Shown here one piece after another: positions 56,740 through 64,000 of a stretch of 64,000 bases of DNA (positions are counted from its first letter, which is position 1; each line of letters starts with the position of its first letter). The position numbers and the translations under genes are program-made. The notes below the pieces were generated by a model. The model was not told the DNA's origin and did no database searches. It saw nothing but the letters and a program-made list of their open reading frames with translations. The DNA comes from Aurantibacter aestuarii (GTDB lineage: Bacteria > Bacteroidota > Bacteroidia > Flavobacteriales > Flavobacteriaceae), in contig NZ_PXOQ01000009.1 in NCBI RefSeq assembly GCF_003008425.1, positions 7,501 to 71,500 of the forward strand, read 5' to 3'.

Positions 56740-57906
56740 TTATCCTTTTTTATTTCTTGATCCTGAACTTCTACTTGAAGATCTTGTATTTGTAGATCTG
56801 CTTTGTGTTCTTGTAGATCTTGATTTCACCGATGTATTTCTTGAAGGTGAACTTATAGTTTTAGAATTTCTACTTGTTCTAGATTGACTATTACTAACTC
56901 TTGGAGTACTTGTTCTCGTAGAACTTTTTCTTGGAGAAGATACTCTTGAACTTGTGTTTCCTCTTTTAATAGTAGAAGAATTTGATGTTCGTGTTCTTGA
57001 GCCTGAACGATTCCCGTTGTTAGATGTATTGTTTCCAATAGTCGATCTAGTACGTGTTCGGGTCGTTGTATTATTTGTAGAAGTTGATGCTCTTGAATTT
57101 CTCGTTGCATTCGATGTTCTAGGAGTTCTAGAAGTTGCGTTTGAACGTGTTCTGGTTGAGTTATTAGTTGCCACAGAGTTTCTTCTATAGTTAGAGTAGT
57201 CGGCTCTTTTTAAACCTCTACCATTAGTTGCTAAACTTCTGTTTCTAGAAATTGTATGTCCGCGTCTCGTTGCAACTGCAGTGGTTCTTCTGTAGTTATT
57301 AGCAAAAGGTCTATGATAAGCATATCTTACTGGAACATAGTTTACACGATAAGGTCTGTTGTAAACCACACAATAATTTCTAGGTGGAATTCTGTAATAT
57401 CTATGCCAAGGTCTATGGATATAAACTCTATTATAAACATTAATAAATCCTGTACAGTGAGAGAACACATTGTAATTGTTATAATGTATATATAAACCTC
57501 CAACATTGCGAATAAAACCTCTGTTGTTATAATTAATAAAAATTGATCCAATCTGATTTACTCGACCATAATAATCATAAAAAACAGGCGTGTTTTCTAT
57601 TTGAATTATAGCTCCAAATTCATCATACTGTACATATGGATTATAATCGTAACCAGAATTAAAACTAAAGCTTCCTGCATTAGTATTAACCGAAATTGAA
57701 ATATTTGGATTCTGATTAGGAATTACAAAATCAAATTGTCCATCTGGAAAAACTGAAAATTCAATATTATTTTCTACAAATATGAAAGAATTTCCATAGC
57801 CTAAACCATATGATGTATTTATAGCTGAAGTTTCCGCAGGCGTTGTAGCGTTTACATTTACTAATCCAATTAGTAAACCTGTAAGTAACATGATTAATTT
57901 TTTCAT
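56740..57906 (-). CDS. Secreted protein with paralogous N-domain and long basic S/T/R/N-rich tail
   Basis: The 388-residue protein has a signal peptide (MKKLIMLLTGLLIGLVNVNA). A beta-rich N-domain (about 40-160) has IEFSVFPDGQFDFV and YGRVNQIGSIFINYN. A middle part is rich in aromatic residues, R and P (HRPWHRYYRIPPRNYCVVYN). The tail (about 215-388) is almost only S, T, R and N (SNATSRTPRTSNATRNSR). The tail should be disordered and very basic, and may bind nucleic acid or anionic surface polymers. It shares the N-domain with the gene at 58034. No named family is recognised. An unusual high density of CDS-like open frames on other strands is a by-product of its repetitive codons. Confidence 0.8.
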   Translation of the reverse strand: MKKLIMLLTGLLIGLVNVNATTPAETSAINTSYGLGYGNSFIFVENNIEFSVFPDGQFDFVIPNQNPNISISVNTNAGSFSFNSGYDYNPYVQYDEFGAIIQIENTPVFYDYYGRVNQIGSIFINYNNRGFIRNVGGLYIHYNNYNVFSHCTGFINVYNRVYIHRPWHRYYRIPPRNYCVVYNRPYRVNYVPVRYAYHRPFANNYRRTTAVATRRGHTISRNRSLATNGRGLKRADYSNYRRNSVATNNSTRTRSNATSRTPRTSNATRNSRASTSTNNTTTRTRTRSTIGNNTSNNGNRSGSRTRTSNSSTIKRGNTSSRVSSPRKSSTRTSTPRVSNSQSRTSRNSKTISSPSRNTSVKSRSTRTQSRSTNTRSSSRSSGSRNKKG

Positions 57907-57996
57907 AAGTGTAAAATTTAAGTTAAACTATTTATCTATTTTCAATCATCGTGCCAAAATTAAAATTTTAAGTTAACCTATTGATTATCAAAAAGT

Positions 57997-58026
57997 AAAA
58001 GCCCAAGTGTAATGACTTGAGCTTTT
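57997..58026 (-). terminator. Terminator of the 226-aa secreted protein gene
   Basis: AAAAGCCCAAGT pairs with ACTTGAGCTTTT (12 bp, one G-U) around a 6-base loop. On the minus strand it is followed by a T-rich tract. Confidence 0.8.
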
Positions 58027-58033
58027 GGTTTAT

Positions 58034-58714
58034 TTAAGATTTAAGGCGTTTAAGCTTCTTAACCTTTTTAGTTTTATTTCCTTTTTTATAATAATAGTAA
58101 TCATCATTAGGATTGTTTCCATTATTGTAAGGTTGTGAAAAATGATTTACGCCACAATTAATTGTACTACAAACTCCGCAATGTCTATTATATCTGTTTA
58201 CGAAACCAGAGGTATGCGAGATTTGTTGCGTATTTCTATGATAATGAATACGTAAGCCACCAATTTGAGAAACTAAACCAAATCTGTTATATCTTAAATA
58301 TACAGAGCCAACTCTTTTTAATTGACCGTAATAGTTGTAATTTAAAAATACATTTCCTATTCGTCTTACTCGGCCCTCACTATCATGTGTAATAATAACA
58401 CCACTAGAAAAGTTGTTTCCTTGTATATAATTTACCCTAGGTGCTCCGTAAGTTACATTAGTGTTAAACGATACTCTAGTTGCTGAGTTGCGTCTATAGT
58501 ATACATCTCCAGGAGTCGTATTCAATTCGGTATTAAAATCAAAACTTCCGTCTGGAAATACTAAAAATTCTACACCACGCTCTATAAAAGAGATAGGTTG
58601 ATCAAAATAAAAATTAGATCTTAAATCTTCACCTTGCGATGCAGATTTTTGTTCTGCTGCAACAGGTGCTATTCCAAATAACAAACCTGTTAATAAAAGT
58701 ACTATTGTTTTCAT
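58034..58714 (-). CDS. Secreted protein, paralog of the 56740 product without the long tail
   Basis: The 226-residue protein has a signal peptide (MKTIVLLLTGLLFGIAPVAA) and the same N-domain (VEFLVFPDGSFDFNTE, YYGQLKRVGSVYLRYN, GLVSQIGGLRIHYH). A Cys/His/Asn-rich stretch (RHCGVCSTINCGVNHF) follows, and the protein ends in a short lysine tail (KKGNKTKKVKKLKRLKS). Repeats of the form 'G.v..IG...i.YN..G.' suggest a small beta solenoid. No known domain is recognised. It is followed by its own terminator, so it is a separate transcript from its paralog. Confidence 0.8.
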   Translation of the reverse strand: MKTIVLLLTGLLFGIAPVAAEQKSASQGEDLRSNFYFDQPISFIERGVEFLVFPDGSFDFNTELNTTPGDVYYRRNSATRVSFNTNVTYGAPRVNYIQGNNFSSGVIITHDSEGRVRRIGNVFLNYNYYGQLKRVGSVYLRYNRFGLVSQIGGLRIHYHRNTQQISHTSGFVNRYNRHCGVCSTINCGVNHFSQPYNNGNNPNDDYYYYKKGNKTKKVKKLKRLKS

Positions 58715-58863
58715 AGTAAAGGGTTTTAGATTTTGCCTACTGTTAAGCGTTTCGGCTATCGCTATTTAATAGGTTAAATTCAATTCGCGTGCCAAAAAAA
58801 GAAAGATTCTATAATTTATAAATAAAACACCTAAATTTATAGCGGTAAAACTGCTAACAAATT

Positions 58864-59925
58864 ATGGCTTATCATTCTTGTAAAAATTGCAATCAACCTT
58901 TTGGTACATCATACAAATTTTGTCCTAATTGTGGCCAAATACAGGAAGATACATTAACTTTAAAAGAATTATTTAATAATACCATTCAAAATTATTTAGC
59001 TTTTGATGCTCGTTTTTTTAAAAGTTTTATTCCACTTATTACAAAACCAGGTTTTTTGCCATCAGAATTTGTTAAAGGTAAACGATTAACTTATTTACAT
59101 CCAGCACAATTATACTTATTTAGCACTTTATTATTTTTCTTTTTATTTTCTTTCCAAGTAAAAAAAAGTGCAGATTATTTAGACTCTAGCTTATCTGAAA
59201 TATTTCAAGAAAATAAAAAAGCACAATCAATTGAGGCTATAGAAAAGCAAAGAATTGAAGATTCTTTACATAAGGTACAGGTAAAGCAAACATTAAATAA
59301 TTCTAAGGCGCTTTTGGGACTTTCCGAGAAAGAAATTGATTCTATTGCTAACAAATCGGAAAAAAACAATGAAAATGTTAATCATTTAAACTTTGATGAA
59401 AAAAAAGTAGATTCTTTAATAGCTATAAATGCTGATGAATCTATAATTTTAAGAGAAATGGGGCTGAAAAAAGACGCAGGTTTTTTTGGTAAATTACTCT
59501 ATAAACAAACACTTAAATTTTATAAAAATCCAAAAGCAGGCTCTATTTACAAACGGTTTATGGATAGCATTCCAATAACATTATTTTTTCTTTTACCTAT
59601 TTTCGCATTATTGTTAAGACTGTTTTATTTCAAACGTAAAATTTATGCCAATCATTTGGTATTTAGCTTTTACTATTTTGCTTTTATCTTTTTCGTGTTT
59701 TCTGGAATTATGACCACAAATTACATTTATGATATTCCAGACTACTTAGATGTTTTGGCTATACTTTCTTGCTTTGTATATTTGGTTATTGCTGTGAAAA
59801 ACTATTATAAAAAGCAATGGATAGGAACCTTATTAAAAACTTCTTTATTAACTCTAACTTATTTCACCTTTGTAATACCTTTTGCAACAATAATTACACT
59901 TTTAATATCTTTTTTATATTTTTAG
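58864..59925 (+). CDS. DUF3667-family zinc-ribbon membrane protein
   Basis: The 353-residue protein has an N-terminal zinc ribbon (CKNCNQPFGTSYKFCPNCG, cysteines 6, 9, 20 and 23). The DUF3667 core (KGKRLTYLHPAQLYLFSTLL) follows, then a charged coiled-coil-like insert (about 100-215) and four to five membrane helices. The family is widespread in Bacteroidota with no established function. It is monocistronic and converges on the LuxR gene. Confidence 0.9.
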   Translation: MAYHSCKNCNQPFGTSYKFCPNCGQIQEDTLTLKELFNNTIQNYLAFDARFFKSFIPLITKPGFLPSEFVKGKRLTYLHPAQLYLFSTLLFFFLFSFQVKKSADYLDSSLSEIFQENKKAQSIEAIEKQRIEDSLHKVQVKQTLNNSKALLGLSEKEIDSIANKSEKNNENVNHLNFDEKKVDSLIAINADESIILREMGLKKDAGFFGKLLYKQTLKFYKNPKAGSIYKRFMDSIPITLFFLLPIFALLLRLFYFKRKIYANHLVFSFYYFAFIFFVFSGIMTTNYIYDIPDYLDVLAILSCFVYLVIAVKNYYKKQWIGTLLKTSLLTLTYFTFVIPFATIITLLISFLYF

Positions 59926-59945
59926 TATCACTAAATTTATTTTTT

Positions 59946-61823
59946 TTAATTTAAATCTCTTAAATATTCATCAATTGATTTGTTCTTTGGGATATTTAAT
60001 TTTTTCCTAATGGTAAATCTATAATTGTTAACAGATTGTATGCTTATTCCCATTTGATTTGAAATTGTTTTAGAACTCATTTTTAGTAAAGCATAAGTAG
60101 CGACCTTAATTTCTTTAGGAGTAAGGTTGGGGTATTTTTCTTTTAATTTTGAAATAAAAGACTGTTCTGTATTCTTTATATTACTGTTATATATAATTTT
60201 TTCTCTATTTATATCTAGATTTTCTTCAGCGTAGAATTGTAAATTTTGTAATTGAGATTTTACTTCAGTATTATCAGACTGAGCTTTAATTTTTTTTATT
60301 TCATTCGTAAAATACTCCAGCATTCTATTTCTTTCACTTATATGAATAGCATATTCTGTAATCTCAGTGTTTTTTACTGCCATTTCACTACTTAATTTCT
60401 CTTCTTTTAAAGTAATAACTTTTTTTTCAGCAATAAGAGCGAACTCTTTAGCTTTATTTAATTTGCGCTGTCTGTAAATAAATGTTACTAGACCGCAAGC
60501 GAGTAAAAAAAGCAAGGTGTTTCTATAATTACTTGCTTTTTTTGCTTCGTTAAGTAAATTAAGTTCTTGTTCTTTAGTTTTTAAATCTTGTTGATATTCT
60601 GATATGTCAAATTGTAATTTTAAACGTTCTATCTTCTGTTTATTTTGACTGTTCCTTATACTATCTTTAAATTGAGTATAGTTTTTATATGCCTTATAGG
60701 CATTATTAACATCTCCAATTTTATCATAAAAATTGGCTAACAGCAGTTTGTTCTTTTCTGCAATTTCTATATCATCAATATGTTTTATACTATTGGCTTG
60801 TTTTAAATAATCAATAGCTTTATAATGGTCTCCTTTAAAACCTTCAATCTTAGCCTTAATATTTAATATTGAAGGCTTAGTACTAGAATTGTTAATTTCA
60901 TTAAAGAGATTTTCAGATTTAAGTATATAATCTTCAGCTCCTGAAATATTACCAAGTTCAGCAATAACTTCCGAATAATACATATATATTGAAGCCATCA
61001 TATATGTGTTTGATATTTTATTGAAAATGCTTATCCCATTTTCGAAAGTAACCTTTGCTTCCCTAAAGTTTTTTAAATTTTTTTGTAAGTAGCCTATATT
61101 ATGGTAGCAAACAACCTGAGCTAAATATCTATTATTTTTCTTAGTTTCGGTTAGTGCCTTTTCTAGCGACTCTAATGCTTTTTCATAATCTCCACTATTG
61201 TTGTAAACGGCAGATAAACCATTATAAATGTCAAATTTATATTCCTCAAGATTTAATGTGGTAGAAAGTTTGTAGGCTTCATTATAATAATTTAATGCGG
61301 CCTCTAAGTTGTTAATCTGTCCATGAACAGCAGCTAAGCCTAGTAGTCCAGAAATTTTATCTTTATTTTTTAAGTAGGGTAGCGCTTCTGTAAAATTTTG
61401 TAATGCACTTTTATTATTATCTTGAATTTGATATATATTACCTAGAATGAGTTGTGTATTCGCGACGTCCTCAACTAAATTATTATTTCGATAAATTTTT
61501 ATTGCTTTTAAAGCAAATTTTTCTGTATTAATATAGTCTGAATTTAAATAATATGTTTTTGCTTTTAATGTATAATATTTAGCATGAACTAAACTGTCAT
61601 TATTTTTATCTGCAATATATTTTAATTTTTCAGCATAAAAGAATGTGCTGTCACTTAAATTTCGATTCTGGTAATAGTTAATTATCTCTGTAATTAATTT
61701 AACTCTTTCACTAGAATTTGAAGTTTTTTTTAGCTTAAGCTTTATGTTTCTTAAATCTATTTGTCCATTAACACTCAAACAAATGATGAATATAAAGCTA
61801 AATGAAATATAATATTTTGACAT
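59946..61823 (-). CDS. TPR-containing membrane regulator with LuxR-type DNA-binding domain
   Basis: The 625-residue protein has a signal peptide or N-terminal anchor (FSFIFIICLSVNG). Tetratricopeptide repeats occupy about 40-390 (YEKALESLEKALTETKK). A membrane helix (TLLFLLACGLVTFIY, about 434-448) precedes a cytoplasmic coiled coil and a C-terminal LuxR/GerE helix-turn-helix (LTPKEIKVATYALLKMSSKT, SIQSVNNYRFTIRKKLN). Periplasmic TPRs would sense a protein or peptide, and the HTH would act on DNA from the membrane. It is divergent from the partial surface-protein gene at 61960, a likely target by context. Confidence 0.9.
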   Translation of the reverse strand: MSKYYISFSFIFIICLSVNGQIDLRNIKLKLKKTSNSSERVKLITEIINYYQNRNLSDSTFFYAEKLKYIADKNNDSLVHAKYYTLKAKTYYLNSDYINTEKFALKAIKIYRNNNLVEDVANTQLILGNIYQIQDNNKSALQNFTEALPYLKNKDKISGLLGLAAVHGQINNLEAALNYYNEAYKLSTTLNLEEYKFDIYNGLSAVYNNSGDYEKALESLEKALTETKKNNRYLAQVVCYHNIGYLQKNLKNFREAKVTFENGISIFNKISNTYMMASIYMYYSEVIAELGNISGAEDYILKSENLFNEINNSSTKPSILNIKAKIEGFKGDHYKAIDYLKQANSIKHIDDIEIAEKNKLLLANFYDKIGDVNNAYKAYKNYTQFKDSIRNSQNKQKIERLKLQFDISEYQQDLKTKEQELNLLNEAKKASNYRNTLLFLLACGLVTFIYRQRKLNKAKEFALIAEKKVITLKEEKLSSEMAVKNTEITEYAIHISERNRMLEYFTNEIKKIKAQSDNTEVKSQLQNLQFYAEENLDINREKIIYNSNIKNTEQSFISKLKEKYPNLTPKEIKVATYALLKMSSKTISNQMGISIQSVNNYRFTIRKKLNIPKNKSIDEYLRDLN

Positions 61824-61878
61824 AAAAATTGAATAGAAAATAATTTGCTGTTGCTAATATACACTAATATAATGTTAC

Positions 61879-61900
61879 TATAGTAGTATTATAGTAGTAT
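61879..61900. repeat. 11-bp tandem repeat in the divergent promoter region
   Basis: TATAGTAGTAT occurs twice in direct, head-to-tail copies (61879-61889, 61890-61900). It lies 55 bp upstream of the LuxR gene start and 59 bp upstream of the surface-protein ATG. The 11-bp period puts both copies on the same DNA face, as expected for an operator bound by a dimer such as a LuxR-type protein. Confidence 0.5.
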
Positions 61901-61959
61901 CTTAAATTGACAATTTTGACTTGTAGGATTAAGTTTGTTTCAATTAATACCATTATATT

Positions 61960-64000
61960 ATGAAATATCTTTTTTCAAGTTTTTTAATACTACTTACAAC
62001 CACATTAATTGCTCAAGTAGGTATTGGAACAGTTAATCCAAATGCAACAATAGATATCGTTGCATCTAATCAAGCAACTCCAACAAATAATGATGGTATT
62101 TTAATACCTAGAATAGATGTTTTTCCATCTACTAATCCAACACTTGCACAAGACTCCATGATTGTTTATTTAACCACAACAGATGGTACAGATGCTCCTG
62201 GGTTTTATTATTGGAATAATGCCACTACATCATGGTTACCATTTGGAGGTGCTTCAACAACAGGTTGGGATTTAACAGGTAATGCAGGTACTGTAAATGG
62301 AACTAATTTTTTAGGAACAACAGATAATCAAAATTTAGATATTAGAACAAATAATATTGTTAGAGCAAGATTTACAAGCCAAGGACAATTAGAGTTTTTG
62401 AATAATGGAAGCTCGGTTTTTATTGGTGAAGGAGCTGGTGCAGCAGACGATTTGACAACCAATAGAAATGTTTTTATTGGTTATGAAGCAGGTAATGATG
62501 TTACTTCTGGATTTAATAATATTGCTTTAGGGCTTGGATCATTTGATAGAGCTACTACTGGTAGTAGAAATATAGCAATTGGTGTAGGTTCTTTGGATGC
62601 AGATTTAGATCCTGAAAGTACTGTTGCTATAGGAAGTGGTACTTTGGGTGGTGCTAGTGGGAATGTAACAAATACTGTTGCAATTGGAGCTAGCGCGTTA
62701 TCTAATTCTACAGACGCTGTAGATAATTTAGCTTTAGGTTATAGAGCAGGAGCAAATGTAGATGGACCAGATAATGTTTTTTTAGGGGCTAATGCTGATT
62801 GGTTAAATGCTAATTCTGGAGCAACACAAAATGTAATTATAGGTTCTGGAGCTGGACAAGCAGGTTCTGGTGGAGGAATTGCGTATAATGGTCGAATTTT
62901 AATAGGTTATCAAGCAGGAAGAGATAATGGAATAAATAATTCTTTATTTATTGAAAACTCTTCTAGTGTAACGCCATTATTATATGGTGAGTTTGATAAT
63001 AATATTTTAAGAATTGGTGGACAATTACAAATTGGGTCTAGTGATGATACTACTGCAGGTGTAGTATACGGTTTTCCTACAGTAGATGGTACATCTGGAC
63101 AGGCATTAGTAACGGATGGTTTAGGTAATGTAACTTGGCAAACTATAGCAGGTGGAGGATTAGATACACAAGATTTATCTATTAATAATGTAACAGCCGA
63201 TTTATCTTTAGTTGATGGAGGAACGGTTGAAATAAAAACTATTGCAGATTCTGATGATGATACAAAAATTCAAACAGAAGAAGGAATAGACGACGACACG
63301 ATACGATTTGACATTGCTGGAACGGAACATTTTACTATGTTAACAAATGGTAAATTAGAAGTTTTAAATACTGGAAACTCTATCTATATTGGAGATAATG
63401 CAGGGCAAGCAGATTTAAACACAGCAGATAAAGAAAATGTAATGATTGGGACTAATGCAGGACAAAATATAACCACAAGTGCAACTTCCGCTTTTCATGG
63501 GCGTTACAATGTTGGTATAGGATTTAATGCATTGCAAGACCAAACTAGAGGTCATAGAAATACCGCTGTAGGTCATGGAGCTGCTGAAAGTTTAACTACA
63601 GGTACTTTTAATACGGCTATTGGTCACGATGCTTTAAAAAATGCAACTTTTGTAGAATATAATACTATCATGGGAAATGATGCTGCTGAAAACATCAATG
63701 GAAATGGCAATACAGCAATAGGTTATAGAGCATTAATGGGATTTAGTGGAGGAACTGGTGCAAACAATACTGCTATGGGAGATGGCGTTGGTTCAAGAAT
63801 TAGAAATGGTTCAAATAACGTTTGGATAGGTCAAGATACCGAAGAGTTTAATGAGAACGGAAATAATAACACCATTATAGGTACTGATGCAGGTGCATCT
63901 ATAGGTTCTTCTAGATCTTTAAGTGGTCGTGTGTTAATTGGTTATAATGCGGGTAGAAGTACAGGTGGAGTTGATAATACATTGTATATTGAAAACTCAA
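61960..64000 (+). CDS. 'VGIGT' surface protein, N-terminal part (cut by window edge)
   Basis: An open frame starts at ATG 61960 and runs off the right edge after 680 codons. It has a signal peptide (MKYLFSSFLILLTTTLIAQ), the VGIGTVNPNATIDIVASNQ module and hep_Hag-like repeats (NRNVFIGYEAGNDVTSG, NNIALGLGSFDRATTG). A GTSGQALVTDGLGNVTWQ linker near residue 385 is followed by a second repeat block with the same IFIGD/AGQ pattern. So this gene carries two shaft modules, where the genes at 44158-48783 have one. The C-terminal head is beyond the window. It is probably a large trimeric fibre-like surface protein. Confidence 0.8.
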   Translation, partial: MKYLFSSFLILLTTTLIAQVGIGTVNPNATIDIVASNQATPTNNDGILIPRIDVFPSTNPTLAQDSMIVYLTTTDGTDAPGFYYWNNATTSWLPFGGASTTGWDLTGNAGTVNGTNFLGTTDNQNLDIRTNNIVRARFTSQGQLEFLNNGSSVFIGEGAGAADDLTTNRNVFIGYEAGNDVTSGFNNIALGLGSFDRATTGSRNIAIGVGSLDADLDPESTVAIGSGTLGGASGNVTNTVAIGASALSNSTDAVDNLALGYRAGANVDGPDNVFLGANADWLNANSGATQNVIIGSGAGQAGSGGGIAYNGRILIGYQAGRDNGINNSLFIENSSSVTPLLYGEFDNNILRIGGQLQIGSSDDTTAGVVYGFPTVDGTSGQALVTDGLGNVTWQTIAGGGLDTQDLSINNVTADLSLVDGGTVEIKTIADSDDDTKIQTEEGIDDDTIRFDIAGTEHFTMLTNGKLEVLNTGNSIYIGDNAGQADLNTADKENVMIGTNAGQNITTSATSAFHGRYNVGIGFNALQDQTRGHRNTAVGHGAAESLTTGTFNTAIGHDALKNATFVEYNTIMGNDAAENINGNGNTAIGYRALMGFSGGTGANNTAMGDGVGSRIRNGSNNVWIGQDTEEFNENGNNNTIIGTDAGASIGSSRSLSGRVLIGYNAGRSTGGVDNTLYIENS

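Noticed and set aside
56853-57551. Several open frames on both strands within the 388-aa secreted protein gene
   Set aside because: They arise from the repetitive S/T/R codons. Only the frame with a signal peptide and a paralog at 58034 is supported.

Overview
The window reads as a chromosomal segment of a marine-type member of the Flavobacteriaceae (Bacteroidota). The sequence is AT-rich and most starts lack a Shine-Dalgarno sequence. Several promoters match the Bacteroidota pattern TTG-N19-TAnnTTTG. Group hallmarks are present: a TonB receptor/DUF4249 pair, a type IX secretion (T9SS) tail, DUF4294 and DUF4834 proteins, monomeric isocitrate dehydrogenase, a zeaxanthin operon, and surface proteins opening with the 'QVGIGT..PN' module. 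It looks like ordinary core chromosome; I see no prophage, insertion sequence, integron or CRISPR array.

Layout. 1-2771 (-): a SusCD-like TonB receptor/DUF4249 lipoprotein pair, cut by the window edge. 2892-7856 (+): a giant T9SS-secreted BspA-like repeat protein. 7910-11689 (-): isocitrate dehydrogenase, a pentapeptide-repeat protein, ribosomal protein L19 with a probable structured leader, and a small unknown protein. 11839-21343 (+): three periplasmic parvulin/SurA-type chaperones, a MoxR ATPase, an acyltransferase, aconitase and a TlpA thioredoxin. 21352-26170 (-): merR-crtI-crtB-crtZ-crtY, a complete phytoene-to-zeaxanthin operon headed by a CarH-like regulator that keeps the cobalamin-binding residues. 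tRNA-Lys follows. 26494-32851: housekeeping genes (shikimate kinase, a phosphoribosyltransferase, Hsp15, an FKBP lipoprotein, PrsW, a Nudix hydrolase, an M42 peptidase, DUF4294, TrhA). 32945-37407: RsmI, a low-molecular-weight phosphatase, DnaA, a thioesterase, and prfB with a +1 programmed frameshift.

37498-44064: threonine aldolase, a small membrane protein, YbaB, oligopeptidase B, and a cysteine-synthase-like/AONS-like pair that I interpret as cysteate synthase and cysteate acyltransferase (CapA/CapB) of sulfonolipid synthesis. 44158-48783 (-): three related surface proteins with phage-fibre-like design. 48939-51092 (-): a GNAT-fold protein, possibly a lipid N-acyltransferase, and an outer-membrane protein. 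51195-56697 (+): DUF4834, then a YfhO/glycosyltransferase/flippase surface-glycan operon. 56740-58714 (-): two paralogous secreted proteins. 58864-64000: a DUF3667 membrane protein, a TPR-LuxR membrane regulator, and, divergent from it, a fourth 'VGIGT' surface protein cut by the window edge.

Much of the window concerns the cell envelope: periplasmic folding, sulfonolipid, surface glycan, pigment and large surface proteins. The observations most worth following are the CarH-like head of the carotenoid operon with its candidate operator, the capA-capB pair with a GNAT protein nearby, the four surface proteins with interchangeable ends and the divergent LuxR regulator beside one of them, and the prfB frameshift site that lacks an obvious upstream Shine-Dalgarno stimulator.
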